DNA from: Palleronia caenipelagi
GTDB lineage: Bacteria > Pseudomonadota > Alphaproteobacteria > Rhodobacterales > Rhodobacteraceae
Length of the DNA stretch: 64,000 nucleotides
Direction of reading: 5' to 3'
Assembly (NCBI RefSeq): GCF_007004065.1
Contig: NZ_VFSV01000002.1
Coordinates: forward strand, 124,001 to 188,000
Shown: in pieces, positions 46,338-56,007 of the stretch
Numbering within the stretch: position 1 is the stretch's first letter
Layout of the letters: every line of letters begins with the position of its first letter
Made by a program: the position numbers and the translations under genes
Notes under the pieces: generated by a model
The model's database searches: none
What the model saw: only the letters and a program-made list of their open reading frames with translations
What the model was told of the DNA's origin: nothing

Positions 46338-46811
46338 ATGGGCCAGAACCAAAAGCCCGGACAAAAGATCATTCTTGAGGACCTGGGCAAGCGCAGTATG
46401 CGTGCTCAGCTTGGCTCGTTGTGCTGGCGTCGCGCGGGTGACGAGATCGAAGTTTGCCTGATCACGACGCGCGACACAGGCCGATGGATGATCCCCAAAG
46501 GCTGGCCGATGCACGGGAAAACGCCAGCGCAATGCGCAGCAACCGAAGCCTGGGAAGAGGCCGGGCTGCGCGGCGCAATGTCGGAAATGGCTATCGGCGT
46601 GTTTCACTATGTGAAAGACCTGCCGCAGGGTGATGTGCCCGTTATGTGCGCCGTTTACCCGATGGAGGTCACCAAAGAAGCCAGCAAATGGGACGAGCGG
46701 AACGAGCGGAAACGCCGCTGGGTGAGCCTTGAAAAGGCCGCGCGTAAGGTTGATGAGCCTGAGCTTTCGCGCCTGCTACGCGATCCCACCCTGCCCGACC
46801 GACTGCGCTAG
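46338..46811 (+). CDS. Nudix hydrolase, DIPP-like
   Basis: 157 residues. WMIPKGWPMHGKTPAQCAAT then EAWEEAGLRG forms the Nudix box, with Cys at the position usually Glu after G-x5 and Thr in place of the Arg of REUxEE; the metal-binding EE pair is intact. The GWPM...EAWEEAG pattern is that of alphaproteobacterial diphosphoinositol-polyphosphate-phosphohydrolase-like Nudix proteins. Substrate unknown. Precedes DUF1178 by 57 bp. Confidence 0.85.
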   Translation: MGQNQKPGQKIILEDLGKRSMRAQLGSLCWRRAGDEIEVCLITTRDTGRWMIPKGWPMHGKTPAQCAATEAWEEAGLRGAMSEMAIGVFHYVKDLPQGDVPVMCAVYPMEVTKEASKWDERNERKRRWVSLEKAARKVDEPELSRLLRDPTLPDRLR

Positions 46812-46868
46812 ATTGCACAATCCCGCCTGAGCGCTTATTCTCAGCGGGTTGCTCAAGGTGATCCCGAC

Positions 46869-47264
46869 ATGATCCGCTACGCGCTGAAATGCTCCAATGA
46901 CCACAGTTTTGAAAGCTGGTTCCGGTCTGCTGACGACTACGACAAGCTGGCTGGTCTCGGTCAGGTGACCTGCATCGAATGTGGCGATACGCAAGTGCAA
47001 AAGGCGCTGATGGCGCCCCGTGTCCCTGCCAAGGGCAAAGAGGACTCGCAGCCACATCCTCTTGAGATGCTCCGGAAAAAGGTCGAGGCTGAGGCCGATT
47101 ACATGGGCGAGGACTTCGCCAAAGAGGCCCGCGCGATCCATGACGGCGACGCTCCGGAACGGCCGATCTGGGGTGAGGCAAAGCTCGACGAGGCGAAGAA
47201 GCTCCTCGATGACGGTATCCAGGTTGCGCCCCTGCCGTTCCGACCCAGCTCGAAACTCTGCTGA
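46869..47264 (+). CDS. DUF1178 family protein
   Basis: 131 residues: MIRYALKCSNDHSFESWFRS with an N-terminal Cys-x-n-His feature and CIECGDTQVQKALMAP, suggesting a zinc-ribbon-like metal site (Cys8, His12, CxxC at ~36-39). A conserved alphaproteobacterial family of unknown function. Ends 4 bp before the convergent Sel1-repeat gene. Confidence 0.85.
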   Translation: MIRYALKCSNDHSFESWFRSADDYDKLAGLGQVTCIECGDTQVQKALMAPRVPAKGKEDSQPHPLEMLRKKVEAEADYMGEDFAKEARAIHDGDAPERPIWGEAKLDEAKKLLDDGIQVAPLPFRPSSKLC

Positions 47265-47268
47265 GCGC

Positions 47269-47787
47269 TCAACGGAACGGGTACATCCAGACCCGGTAAT
47301 CGGCCACCAGCTCCAGCGCCGCGTCGATCTGTTCCCGGGTCATTTTCTTTGAGATTTCCTCCAGCGAGATCGCCGCATCCGGATCCCCGCCAATGGCCGA
47401 CAGGGTGTACCACATATAGGCGCGCACCGGGTCGGGCGCGGTGAGACCCCGGCCCACCTCGTAGTACCAACCGATCCCCGATTGAGCGCCCGGATGGCCC
47501 TTTAGGGAAGCGCGGAGGTACCATTCAAACGCGCGCCTGTCGTCCCGCTCCACCCCCAGCCCCATGGCATAGAGCACACCGGTCAGCTCTTCGGCATCCG
47601 CGTTGCCCGAGCGTGCGGGTCCGGCGAGCAACTCCCGCGCCCGCACGAAGTCCCCAGCCTCCATGGCATCGCGCGCCTCCTCGACCACGTCCCCGACGGC
47701 AGGGCTTGCGCAGGCGAGAACCAGCGCCAAGATGGCTCCATGATACGCACTGCGCTTTTGTCCCTGTCCGTTGCTACCGCTGCCCAT
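47269..47787 (-). CDS. Sel1-like repeat protein, exported
   Basis: 172 residues from the ATG at 47787, giving a signal peptide with KRSAYHGAILALVLACASPA. A TTG at 47730 with GGAG five bases upstream is an alternative that would avoid overlap with the divergent cytochrome gene but leave only a stub signal. Two to three Sel1/TPR-like helical pairs (AEELTGVLYAMGLGVERDDR, GAQSGIGWYYEVGRGL, AYMWYTLSAIGGD). Probably a periplasmic scaffold protein. Confidence 0.75.
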   Translation of the reverse strand: MGSGSNGQGQKRSAYHGAILALVLACASPAVGDVVEEARDAMEAGDFVRARELLAGPARSGNADAEELTGVLYAMGLGVERDDRRAFEWYLRASLKGHPGAQSGIGWYYEVGRGLTAPDPVRAYMWYTLSAIGGDPDAAISLEEISKKMTREQIDAALELVADYRVWMYPFR

Positions 47788-49047
47788 GCCGGCCCCCTGC
47801 CTGATCCCCTGACGGCGGAGGATTTCCCTCCGACCGTTCCAGCTCAGGTCAAACTCGGACAGTTGCTGTTCCATGACAAGATCCTCTCGGGCAATCGCAA
47901 CATCGCCTGCAGCACTTGTCATTCCCTCGACCATGGCGGCGGGGACGGATTGTCGCTGGGGATAGGCGAAGGCGGTCGCGGTATCGGGCCAGAGCGAACC
48001 ACCGGAGACGGCCCCGACCGCATCCGAAAACGCATCCCCCGCAATGCGCCGGGCCTGTGGAACCTTGGCGCGCGACAGATTCGGGTGATGTTTCATGACG
48101 GGCGGCTGGAGGTGTCGGACGCCTATGAGAACGGTTTTGACAGCCCCGCTGAGGAATGGCTGCCCGATGGGCTGCCCAACATCCTCGCGGCCCAAGCCGC
48201 CTTTCCCATTGTGGCGCAGTTCGAGATGGCAGGTAATCCGCGCGAGAACGAGATCGCCGGCGCAATCCACGACCGCATCGACGCCGCATGGCCGCTGATC
48301 GCCAAGCGCGTCCGCACAATTCCGGCCTATGGCCAGATGTTTGTCGAGGCCTTCCCCCGGATGACCACGCCAGAGCAAATCACTATCGTCGAGATCGCCA
48401 CCGCGCTTGGGGCTTATATGTCCGAGGAGTTTAGGGTCTTCGACACTCCCTTCGATGCGTACCTCGCAGGTGACGGGACCGCGCTGACCGACCTGCAAAA
48501 GGACGGCATGGCACTGTTCTACGGCAAGGCTGCCTGTGACACCTGCCATTCCGGCACGCTGCTGTCAGATCAGGAGTTCCACGCCCTTGCCCTGCCCGGC
48601 TTTGGCCCCGGTCGCACGAGGCGCTTTGACCCACTGCCCCGCGATCAGGGGCGGATCGGCGCGTCAGACCGGCTGGAGGACGCCTACCGCTTTCGCACAC
48701 CCATGCTGCGCAACGTGACGCGCACCGCGCCTTATGGCCATAACGGCGCCTACCCGACCTTGCGCGGCATCGTTGAACACCATCTCGACCCGCTGGGCGC
48801 GCTCGACCGTTGGGAAATTGCGCAAGCCAACCTGCCCAAAGCCCCGTGGCTCGCCGCCGTGGACACCGCGATCATGACCGACCCGACCGAGCCTGGCCGC
48901 CTCCGGGCCGCCCTCGACATCACGCCCGTCACTCTCAGCAACGAAGAGATCGACGCGATTCTCGCTTTTCTCGACGCTCTCACCGGTCCCCAAACCCCGA
49001 GAATTGGCCGACCGGACACGGTGCCGTCTGGCTTGGAGGTCGACTGA
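47740..49047 (+). CDS. MauG/cytochrome c peroxidase-type di-haem protein
   Basis: 435 residues, signal peptide MIRTALLSLSVATAAHAG. Two c-type haem sites, CSTCH (~residue 57) and CDTCH (~residue 267), the usual two of the CcpA/MauG family. FHDKILSGNRNIACSTCHS and RTAPYGHNGAYPTLRGIVEHH are conserved. Periplasmic; reduces peroxide or performs MauG-like oxidations. No methylamine dehydrogenase genes are nearby. Its first 48 bp overlap the start of the Sel1-repeat gene on the other strand. Confidence 0.88.
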   Translation: MIRTALLSLSVATAAHAGPLPDPLTAEDFPPTVPAQVKLGQLLFHDKILSGNRNIACSTCHSLDHGGGDGLSLGIGEGGRGIGPERTTGDGPDRIRKRIPRNAPGLWNLGARQIRVMFHDGRLEVSDAYENGFDSPAEEWLPDGLPNILAAQAAFPIVAQFEMAGNPRENEIAGAIHDRIDAAWPLIAKRVRTIPAYGQMFVEAFPRMTTPEQITIVEIATALGAYMSEEFRVFDTPFDAYLAGDGTALTDLQKDGMALFYGKAACDTCHSGTLLSDQEFHALALPGFGPGRTRRFDPLPRDQGRIGASDRLEDAYRFRTPMLRNVTRTAPYGHNGAYPTLRGIVEHHLDPLGALDRWEIAQANLPKAPWLAAVDTAIMTDPTEPGRLRAALDITPVTLSNEEIDAILAFLDALTGPQTPRIGRPDTVPSGLEVD

Positions 49048-49114
49048 CCCAATGACCCAGTCTCATTTGCCGCACCCCCTCGCCTTTGGGGTGAATGCGG
49101 CCTAGATCGGCCTC

Positions 49115-49780
49115 ATGACCAAGGATCTGCTGACAGTCGAGCACATTGAGAAGACCTTTGCCGGGGCCGAGGGGCCTGTGCAGATTCTGAACGGGGTGTC
49201 GTTTTCACTCGGACATGGCGAAACGCTGGCCCTGACGGGCGAGAGCGGCTCGGGCAAGTCCACCCTCCTGCATATCATTGGCGGGCTGGAGACGGCAGAT
49301 GCCGGGAGCGCCCGGATCGACGGTGCCGATATCGTCTCGGTCGATGATGCGGGGCGGGCGGCGCTGCGGCGGGGCACCATCTCGGTCGTGTTTCAGCAGT
49401 TCAACCTGATCCCGTCGCTCGACGTGGCCGCCAACATCTCATTTCAGGCCCGGCTTGCGGGGCGGAGCGATCCCGGTTGGAACGCAACGCTGTCTGAACG
49501 ACTCGGCCTCAGCGATCACCTGCGCAAATACCCCGAACAGCTCTCGGGAGGGCAGCAGCAACGGGTTGCCATCGGACGCACACTCGCCGCGCGGCCCAAG
49601 CTGGTGCTGGCGGATGAGCCCACGGGAAACCTAGATCCCGAGACCGGGGACGAGGTGCTGACCCTGATGCTGGAGCTGGTGACTGAGACCGGGGCGGGGC
49701 TTCTCTGCGTCACCCATAGTGAGCGCGTCGCGCGTCGCCTCGACCGGCGGCTGACCCTGTCGCGGGGACAGGTGGCGTGA
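49115..49780 (+). CDS. AttE/LolD-type ABC transporter ATPase
   Basis: 221 residues. Walker A GESGSGKST, signature LSGGQQQRVAIGRTL, Walker B LVLADEPTGNLD: the LolD/MacB/YbbA class that drives FtsX-type permeases. The following FtsX permease starts at a GTG inside its stop (GTGA), then an AttH-like exported protein follows. This is the arrangement of the AttEFGH systems, thought to act in envelope lipid or small-molecule transfer. Confidence 0.9.
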   Translation: MTKDLLTVEHIEKTFAGAEGPVQILNGVSFSLGHGETLALTGESGSGKSTLLHIIGGLETADAGSARIDGADIVSVDDAGRAALRRGTISVVFQQFNLIPSLDVAANISFQARLAGRSDPGWNATLSERLGLSDHLRKYPEQLSGGQQQRVAIGRTLAARPKLVLADEPTGNLDPETGDEVLTLMLELVTETGAGLLCVTHSERVARRLDRRLTLSRGQVA

Positions 49781-52173
49781 TCCGTGCGGGCCTCTCGGCG
49801 CTCTTGTCCCATTGGCGGCGGCATCCGATCCAGCTCCTGACGCTGATCATCGGACTGGCCACGGCAACCGCGCTCTGGTCCGGGGTGCAGGCGATCAACG
49901 CCGAAGCCCGCGCCAGCTACGCCGCCGCCAGCGCCACGCTTGGCGACAACGCCCGCCCCTATCTGACATCTGGCGGGCCGATCCCCCACGCCACCTACAT
50001 TGCCTTGCGCCGCGCCGGGCATCAGGTGACGCCGCTGACCGAAGGAACGCTCGACACCGAGGCCGGACCCCTGCGTATCCTTGGCCTCGACCCATTCACC
50101 CAAGCCCCCGGAGAGACATTCCTTGATGGGCTGGAGCCGGGCGACACAAGCTTCCTCGCGCCGCCGGGGCAACTGCTCGTTGCCCCTCAGACCGTCCGCG
50201 CATTGGAGGGCAGCGCCCTGCCCCCGCGTATGGCCGTCGAGGGCGTGGCACCGGATCAGGCCGTGGCGGACATCGCCATCGCCCAAGGGCTCCTGAACCG
50301 CCCCGGCGAGATCGACCGGCTCATCATCACCGGCCCTGCTTCGCTCACCGCGCCACCGATCTCCGACATCGCGCCGGGACTGCGCCTGACGGATCCGTCG
50401 GACGAAGTAGACACCGCGCGCCTGACCGACTCGTTCCACCTGAACCTCACCGCCTTCGGGCTGCTAAGCTTCGCCGTCGGGCTCTTCATCGTGCGCGGCG
50501 CCATCGGTCTGGCCTTTGAGCAACGCCGGCCGGTCTTTCGCACCCTGCGCGCACTGGGCCTGTCGCGCTCTGTGCTGATCGGCCTCCTGAGCGTCGAACT
50601 GCTGATCCTCGCCCTGCTCGCCGGGGCCATCGGTGTGGCGCTGGGCTGGCTCATCGCCGCGCTGTTGCTGCCGGACGTGGCCGCGACGCTCCGGGGCCTC
50701 TACGGAGCCGAGGTCGGAGGCAGCCTGACGCTGAAGCCCGTCTGGTGGGTCTCGGGTCTCGGAATCGCGGTACTGGGAACCGGGATAGCGGCTCTGGCCT
50801 CGCTCTGGCAGACCGCCCGGATGCCGCTCCTCGCTCCTGCCCGGCCCCGCGCCTGGGCGCTCGCCTCGGAACGGGCGATGCTGGGGCAAGCCCTCGCCGC
50901 CCTCGCCTGTGGGGCAGTTGCACTGGTAGCTTGGGCGCTGGGCGGCTCGCTCCTCGCGGGCTTCGTGATGCTGGGCGGGATGCTGCTCGGCGCTGCGCTG
51001 GCACTGCCGCTGATCCTGCACCGCGTCCTAGGGCTGCTCTCCCACACCTCCAGAGGACCGCGTTCCGAGTGGTTCTGGGGCGATGCGCGCCAGCAGTTGC
51101 CGGGTCTGACCTTGGCCCTGATGGCGCTGCTGCTGGCGCTCTCGGCCAATATCGGCGTGGGCACAATGGTGTCGTCCTTCCGCCTCACCTTCATCGGATG
51201 GCTGGACCAGCGGCTGGCGGCAGAGCTCTACATTCGCGCCGAGACCGACACGCAGGCGCGGGAGATCGAAGCGATGATCAGCGACCGAGTGGATGCCATC
51301 TTGCCCATCCGCTCAGCCCCGACAACCCTCGGAGGTCAACCGGGCGAGGTCTACGGCGTCGCCGACCACGCCACCTATCGCGACCACTGGCCGCTGATTG
51401 CCCGCAGTCCCGGCGTTTGGGACACAGTCGCGGCAGGAGCAGCCGTCCTGATCAATGAACAGCTCGCCCGCCGCGCGGATCTCTGGCCCGGCGACCAGGT
51501 GAAGATCGGCGATTGGGACGCCCCCATCGGCGGGGTTTACAGCGATTACGGCAATCCGCAGCCTCAGGCGATGATCGGCCTCAACCGCTTTGCACAGATG
51601 TTCCCGGAGGCACCTGACCTGCGCTTTGGTGTCCGGATGCCGCCCGAAGGCATCGCCGCCCTGCGCAGGGAGATCCTCGACCGCTTCGTCCTGCCCGCCG
51701 ACCAGATCAGCGACCAGCGCGCGATCAAGGACCTTTCGTTGGGCATCTTCGAGCGGACCTTCACCGTGACTGCGGCACTGAACGTGCTGACGCTGGGGGT
51801 GGCGGGGCTGGCGATCCTGACCTCGCTCCTCACGATCTCCACCATGCGTCAGCCGCAGATCGCGCCGGTCTGGGCGTTGGGCATGACCCGCCGCCAGCTT
51901 GCCGCGCTGGATCTGGCCCGCGCCGCCCTGCTGGCGCTCCTGACCTTCGGGCTTGCCCTTCCGGTGGGTCTGGCCCTGTCATGGGTGCTGCTGGCGGTGA
52001 TCAACGTGGAGGCTTTCGGCTGGCGGCTGCCCCTCCATCTTTTCCCGCGCGACTGGCTGGCGTTGGGGGCGCTGGCTGTGGTTGCCGCGCTCATCGCCGC
52101 GCTCCTGCCAGCCCTGCGCCTGTCGCGTATCCCGCCCTCAGAACTCCTGAAGGTTTTTGCCAATGAGAGGTAA
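49777..52173 (+). CDS. FtsX-type ABC permease (AttFG-like)
   Basis: 798 residues, GTG start overlapping the ATPase stop. One N-terminal helix, a periplasmic domain (~50-235), then two FtsX-like membrane domains (helices around 235-430 and 640-790), i.e. an AttF+AttG fusion in one chain. LTISTMRQPQIAPVWALGMT is a typical FtsX loop. Works with the upstream ATPase; not a transporter in the usual sense but a mechanotransmission-type machine (family knowledge). Confidence 0.88.
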   Translation: MIRAGLSALLSHWRRHPIQLLTLIIGLATATALWSGVQAINAEARASYAAASATLGDNARPYLTSGGPIPHATYIALRRAGHQVTPLTEGTLDTEAGPLRILGLDPFTQAPGETFLDGLEPGDTSFLAPPGQLLVAPQTVRALEGSALPPRMAVEGVAPDQAVADIAIAQGLLNRPGEIDRLIITGPASLTAPPISDIAPGLRLTDPSDEVDTARLTDSFHLNLTAFGLLSFAVGLFIVRGAIGLAFEQRRPVFRTLRALGLSRSVLIGLLSVELLILALLAGAIGVALGWLIAALLLPDVAATLRGLYGAEVGGSLTLKPVWWVSGLGIAVLGTGIAALASLWQTARMPLLAPARPRAWALASERAMLGQALAALACGAVALVAWALGGSLLAGFVMLGGMLLGAALALPLILHRVLGLLSHTSRGPRSEWFWGDARQQLPGLTLALMALLLALSANIGVGTMVSSFRLTFIGWLDQRLAAELYIRAETDTQAREIEAMISDRVDAILPIRSAPTTLGGQPGEVYGVADHATYRDHWPLIARSPGVWDTVAAGAAVLINEQLARRADLWPGDQVKIGDWDAPIGGVYSDYGNPQPQAMIGLNRFAQMFPEAPDLRFGVRMPPEGIAALRREILDRFVLPADQISDQRAIKDLSLGIFERTFTVTAALNVLTLGVAGLAILTSLLTISTMRQPQIAPVWALGMTRRQLAALDLARAALLALLTFGLALPVGLALSWVLLAVINVEAFGWRLPLHLFPRDWLALGALAVVAALIAALLPALRLSRIPPSELLKVFANER

Positions 52174-53221
52174 GTCCCCCTTCCGCCTCGCACGCCGGGG
52201 ATTTCTGGCCAGCCTCCTGCCCGCCATGGCGCAGGCGCAGGGCTTCGCCGGGCTGGGCCATAGCAATGCCAGCTATGCCGAGCCCGATCCCGAGGCCCGG
52301 TTCCGTTTCCCTGAGGACCACGGTCCTCACCCGGCGTTCCGGATCGAATGGTGGTATGTCACCGCCAACCTCACCGGCCCGGACGGGGCGCCCTATGGAG
52401 TCCAGTGGACCCTGTTCCGCTCCGCCCTCGACCCGAACCCCGCTGCCTTCGCTGCCTCGCAAGCCTGGCTCGCGCATGCTGCCCTGACCACTCCAACAGC
52501 CCATTTCGCAAGCGAACGGCGGGGGCGTGGAGGGACCGGGCAGGCTGGCGTCACGGCAGACCCCTTCGCGGCATGGCTTGACGACTGGTCGCTGGCGGGG
52601 CCGTCCTTTGACGATCTGCGGATGCGGGCGGCGTCGGACGTCTTTGCCTACGACCTGCGGCTCCGCACCGGCGCGCGTCCCGTACCGCAGGGGATCGAGG
52701 GCTATTCAGTGAAATCCTTCGAAGGCACGGCCAGCCATTATTATTCCCAGCCTTTCTACGAGGTCGAGGGCGCCCTGACCCTGCCGGACGGCCCCGTGTC
52801 AGTGACTGGCAAAGCGTGGCTTGACCGGGAATGGTCTTCCTCTCCGCTGTCGAAGGATCAGGAGGGCTGGGACTGGTTCTCGCTGCATCTCGGCGACGGG
52901 GCGAAGCTCATGGGGTTCCAGCTCCGCGACCGGACCCGCGACGCCTTTACCGCCGCAACATGGATCGGGCCCGACGGTACCACGACCCCCCTGCCGCCCG
53001 GTGCTTTCACCGCCGAACCACTGGAGATCCACAGGTCAAACGGGCGCGAGATCCCGGTGCGCTGGCGCGTGACTTTGCCGCAAAAGGGTGTCGACGTGAC
53101 CGTAACGGCCCTGAACCCCAACTGCTGGATGCCGCTCAGCTTTCCCTATTGGGAAGGTCCAGTGACCGTCGCGGGCACCCATGACGGCGTCGGCTATCTG
53201 GAGATGACAGGCTATGAATAA
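52163..53221 (+). CDS. AttH-like (CrtC-fold) exported protein
   Basis: 352 residues from the ATG at 52163, inside the end of the permease gene. N-terminal RLARRGFLASLLPAMAQAQG is a Tat-type twin-Arg signal. The body has FPEDHGPHPAFRIEWWYVTA, the hydroxyneurosporene-synthase/AttH double-calycin signature, and WLDREWSSSP. In AttEFGH systems AttH is the periplasmic partner. A carotenoid 1,2-hydratase role is unlikely here, as no crt genes are present. Overlaps the next gene by 8 bp. Confidence 0.88.
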   Translation: MRGKSPFRLARRGFLASLLPAMAQAQGFAGLGHSNASYAEPDPEARFRFPEDHGPHPAFRIEWWYVTANLTGPDGAPYGVQWTLFRSALDPNPAAFAASQAWLAHAALTTPTAHFASERRGRGGTGQAGVTADPFAAWLDDWSLAGPSFDDLRMRAASDVFAYDLRLRTGARPVPQGIEGYSVKSFEGTASHYYSQPFYEVEGALTLPDGPVSVTGKAWLDREWSSSPLSKDQEGWDWFSLHLGDGAKLMGFQLRDRTRDAFTAATWIGPDGTTTPLPPGAFTAEPLEIHRSNGREIPVRWRVTLPQKGVDVTVTALNPNCWMPLSFPYWEGPVTVAGTHDGVGYLEMTGYE

Positions 53222-53768
53222 CTGGTTCGCGACGCTCGACGGGATGCGTACCCAGGCCTGGGCGCTGATGGCAGAGGGCGTCACCGATGGCACCCAGCCC
53301 TGCCGCCTCGCCTGCCTTGCCACGGCCTGTCCCGATGGGGGCGCTTCGGGGCGCATGGTTGTGCTGCGCAAAGCCGATCCCCCCGTGCTGGAGGTGCAGA
53401 CAGACGCGGCCTCGGCAAAGATCGACGAACTGACACAAGACCCGCTGGCGACGCTGGTCTTCTGGCATCCGGGGGACTCCCTGCAGATCCGCGCCCGGGT
53501 CCGGATGGAGATCCTGAGGGGGCCGGCGCTCGACCCGGACTGGGAGGCTTTGCCCGAGGTCGCACGGCTGAACTACGGCGGCACACCCGAACCCGGCACC
53601 CCCCTGACCGCCGCCGAAGACTACTGCGAGAGCGTTTCGCGCGACCGCTTCGCGGTGCTGCGGGGCAAGGTGCTCTCCCTCGATCTGGTGCATCTGGGTC
53701 GCCAGATGCACCGCCGCGCGATCTACCGACGCGAGGACGGTTTTGCCGGACAGTGGGTCGCACCCTGA
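53214..53768 (+). CDS. Pyridoxamine 5'-phosphate oxidase-like flavoprotein
   Basis: 184 residues with the split-barrel FMN-binding fold: SGRMVVLRKADPPVLEVQTD and KIDELTQDPLATLVFWHP match the PPOX N-terminus, and SLDLVHLGRQMHRRAIYRR the C-terminal dimerisation region with its Arg/His. Shorter than PdxH (about 200-215), lacking part of its PLP-binding end, so pyridoxal phosphate synthesis is uncertain. Starts within attH and ends before the SelD fusion gene. Confidence 0.82.
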   Translation: MNNWFATLDGMRTQAWALMAEGVTDGTQPCRLACLATACPDGGASGRMVVLRKADPPVLEVQTDAASAKIDELTQDPLATLVFWHPGDSLQIRARVRMEILRGPALDPDWEALPEVARLNYGGTPEPGTPLTAAEDYCESVSRDRFAVLRGKVLSLDLVHLGRQMHRRAIYRREDGFAGQWVAP

Positions 53769-53835
53769 AGCACTGGCCCGAAGCACTGGCACCACCGCCA
53801 GAACGGCGCTAGGGATCATCGCAGGAGGACGCCCC

Positions 53836-56007
53836 ATGGACACATCCCTGCCCGCGACCCGTGACATTGTCTTGATCGGTGGGGGCCATGCCCACGCGCT
53901 GGTGCTGCGCCGCTGGGGGATGAAGCCCCTGCCCGGCGCCCGCCTCACCGTCATCAACCCCGCCCCGACCGCGCCCTACACGGGCATGCTGCCGGGCTTT
54001 GTCGCGGGGCATTACGGACGCGATGATCTGGAGATCGACCTCGTCCGGCTGGCACGCTTTGCCGGGGCACGGATCCTTCTCGGCCAGGCCACCGGCCTCG
54101 ACCGCGATGCGCAGGAGGTGATCGTCGAGGACCGGCTGCTCGGCACCCGGCGGATCGGCTACGACGCGGCATCGGTGGACATCGGCATCCATTCGGGGAT
54201 GCCTGCCTTGCCCGGATTCGCCGAGCACGCCATCCCGGCCAAGCCGCTGGACCGCTACGCCGCCGCATGGGAGGCCCGCGTGGCCTCGGGGGACGACAGC
54301 GGCATCGTGGTGATCGGCGGCGGGGTGGCCGGGTGCGAACTGGCGATGGCCATGCGCCACCGCCTGCCCCGCCCAGAGGTCACGGTGATCGACAGGGGTG
54401 AGATGCTCGACGGCTTGGGCGATCGCGCCCGCACCGCGCTGCTGGCCCGGCTGGCCGCGTTGCGTGTGACCCTGATCGAGGGGGCGACGGTCGCGGAGGT
54501 CACGGCGGATAACGTCAAACTGACTGATGGGCGAGAGGTGCCAGCAGGCTTCGTCATCGGGGCGGCGGGCGCCAAGCCCTATCCGTGGCTGGCGGAGACC
54601 GGCCTCACGCTCACCGATGGCTTTATCGACGTGGGCGCGACGCTCCAAAGCTCCGATCCGAAGATCCTCGCGGCGGGCGATTGCGCCCACATGACCCACG
54701 CGCCGCGTCCCAAGGCCGGGGTTTTCGCGGTGCGCCAGGCCCCGGTGATCTACACCAATCTCCGCGCGCTGGTCTCCGGCGGGCCACTGAAAAATTACAC
54801 CCCACAAAAGCACTTCCTGAAGCTTATCTATACCGGCGACAAAACCGCTCTGGCCGAGCGCGGTGGTCTGGCCGTGCGTCACCCGAAGCTCTGGCATTGG
54901 AAGGACCGCATCGACCGCAAATTCATGGATAAGGTGTCAGACCTTCCCAAGATGCCGCGACCCAAACTCCCCGCCGAGGTGGCCAAGGGGCTCGAACGGG
55001 AACTCCGTCAAGCTCCTTGCGGCGGTTGCGGGGCGAAGGTCTCGCGCCAGACCTTGCGACAAGCGCTGGAGTCGAACCAGCCCCCGCTGCCGGAATTCGT
55101 CGAGACAGGTCCCGGCGACGATGCCGCGATCATCCGAACCGGCGGCGCTCGGCAGGTGTTGACGGTGGACCAACTCCGCGCCTTTACCGCCGACCCGGCA
55201 CTGCTGGCCCATGTCTCGGCGCTCCATGCGCTGGGCGATTGCATCGCCATGGGGGCAGTTCCGCAGACGGTGATGTCGGTACTCACCCTGCCGCGCCTCT
55301 CGCCGGCGCTGGAAGCACGCACCATGGGCGAGATTATCACCGCCGTGAACCGAGCCATCGGCCCCAGCGGCGCCGCGATCATCGGCGGCCATTCGGCGAC
55401 CGGCGCGGAGATGCAGGTGGGGTTCTCGATGACGGGGCTCTTGGGTGATGGGGACACTGCGCTGGGTCAGGCCCGCCCCGGTGATGCGCTGGTCCTGACC
55501 AAGCCTCTGGGCACCGGGGTGGTGCTGGCCGGCGAAATGGCGCTGGACGCGACGGGGTCCGAGGCGGTCGCTGCATGGGCCAGTATGGTGTGCCCGATCC
55601 GCCCCCTGCCCGGTGCCAGCTCCGCCACAGACGTGACCGGATTTGGGCTGGCAGGGCACCTCCTGAGCCTCTGCGAAGCCGCGGGACTCGGGGCGGAGAT
55701 AGACCTCGACCGCCTGCCGTTGCTGCCGGGTGCGGAGCGGCTCTTGCGAGCGGGAACACGATCGACGCTGCACGCCTCGAACCGCGAGGTCGCGCTGTTC
55801 ATGGACCTGCCCGACACGGATCTGGCCGAGATCCTGTTCGACCCTCAAACGGCGGGCGGGCTCCTGGCCAGTATACCCCAAGAACACCTTGTTGCCGTGC
55901 TGGAGACGGAGCCACACGCCCGCGTGATCGGGCGGCTGGTTGAGGGACCGCTGCGGATCATTGTAACTGCCGATGAGACCACAAAACCGAAAGGGCCACT
56001 CCAATGA
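53836..56007 (+). CDS. selD: FAD/NAD oxidoreductase-selenide, water dikinase fusion
   Basis: 723 residues from the ATG at 53836 (AGGAGG upstream). Residues 1-~380: NDH-2-like flavoprotein with IVLIGGGHAHALVLRRWGMK (FAD), VVIGGGVAGCELAMAMRH (NAD) and AAGDCAHM. Residues ~390-723: SelD, with PCGGCGAKVSRQTL holding the catalytic Cys (E. coli Cys17 position; Cys19 is Ala here), GPGDDAAI and GGHSATGAEM. Makes selenophosphate from selenide and ATP; the flavin domain may supply reduced selenium. Functionally linked to mnmH at 60801. Confidence 0.92.
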   Translation: MDTSLPATRDIVLIGGGHAHALVLRRWGMKPLPGARLTVINPAPTAPYTGMLPGFVAGHYGRDDLEIDLVRLARFAGARILLGQATGLDRDAQEVIVEDRLLGTRRIGYDAASVDIGIHSGMPALPGFAEHAIPAKPLDRYAAAWEARVASGDDSGIVVIGGGVAGCELAMAMRHRLPRPEVTVIDRGEMLDGLGDRARTALLARLAALRVTLIEGATVAEVTADNVKLTDGREVPAGFVIGAAGAKPYPWLAETGLTLTDGFIDVGATLQSSDPKILAAGDCAHMTHAPRPKAGVFAVRQAPVIYTNLRALVSGGPLKNYTPQKHFLKLIYTGDKTALAERGGLAVRHPKLWHWKDRIDRKFMDKVSDLPKMPRPKLPAEVAKGLERELRQAPCGGCGAKVSRQTLRQALESNQPPLPEFVETGPGDDAAIIRTGGARQVLTVDQLRAFTADPALLAHVSALHALGDCIAMGAVPQTVMSVLTLPRLSPALEARTMGEIITAVNRAIGPSGAAIIGGHSATGAEMQVGFSMTGLLGDGDTALGQARPGDALVLTKPLGTGVVLAGEMALDATGSEAVAAWASMVCPIRPLPGASSATDVTGFGLAGHLLSLCEAAGLGAEIDLDRLPLLPGAERLLRAGTRSTLHASNREVALFMDLPDTDLAEILFDPQTAGGLLASIPQEHLVAVLETEPHARVIGRLVEGPLRIIVTADETTKPKGPLQ

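Noticed and set aside
47788-48549. Long upstream extension of the Sel1-repeat frame
   Set aside because: It is antisense to the di-haem cytochrome gene; a signal peptide begins at 47787.
52163-53221. Carotenoid 1,2-hydratase (CrtC)
   Set aside because: Shares the fold, but the gene sits behind a LolD-FtsX pair with no crt genes; AttH fits better.
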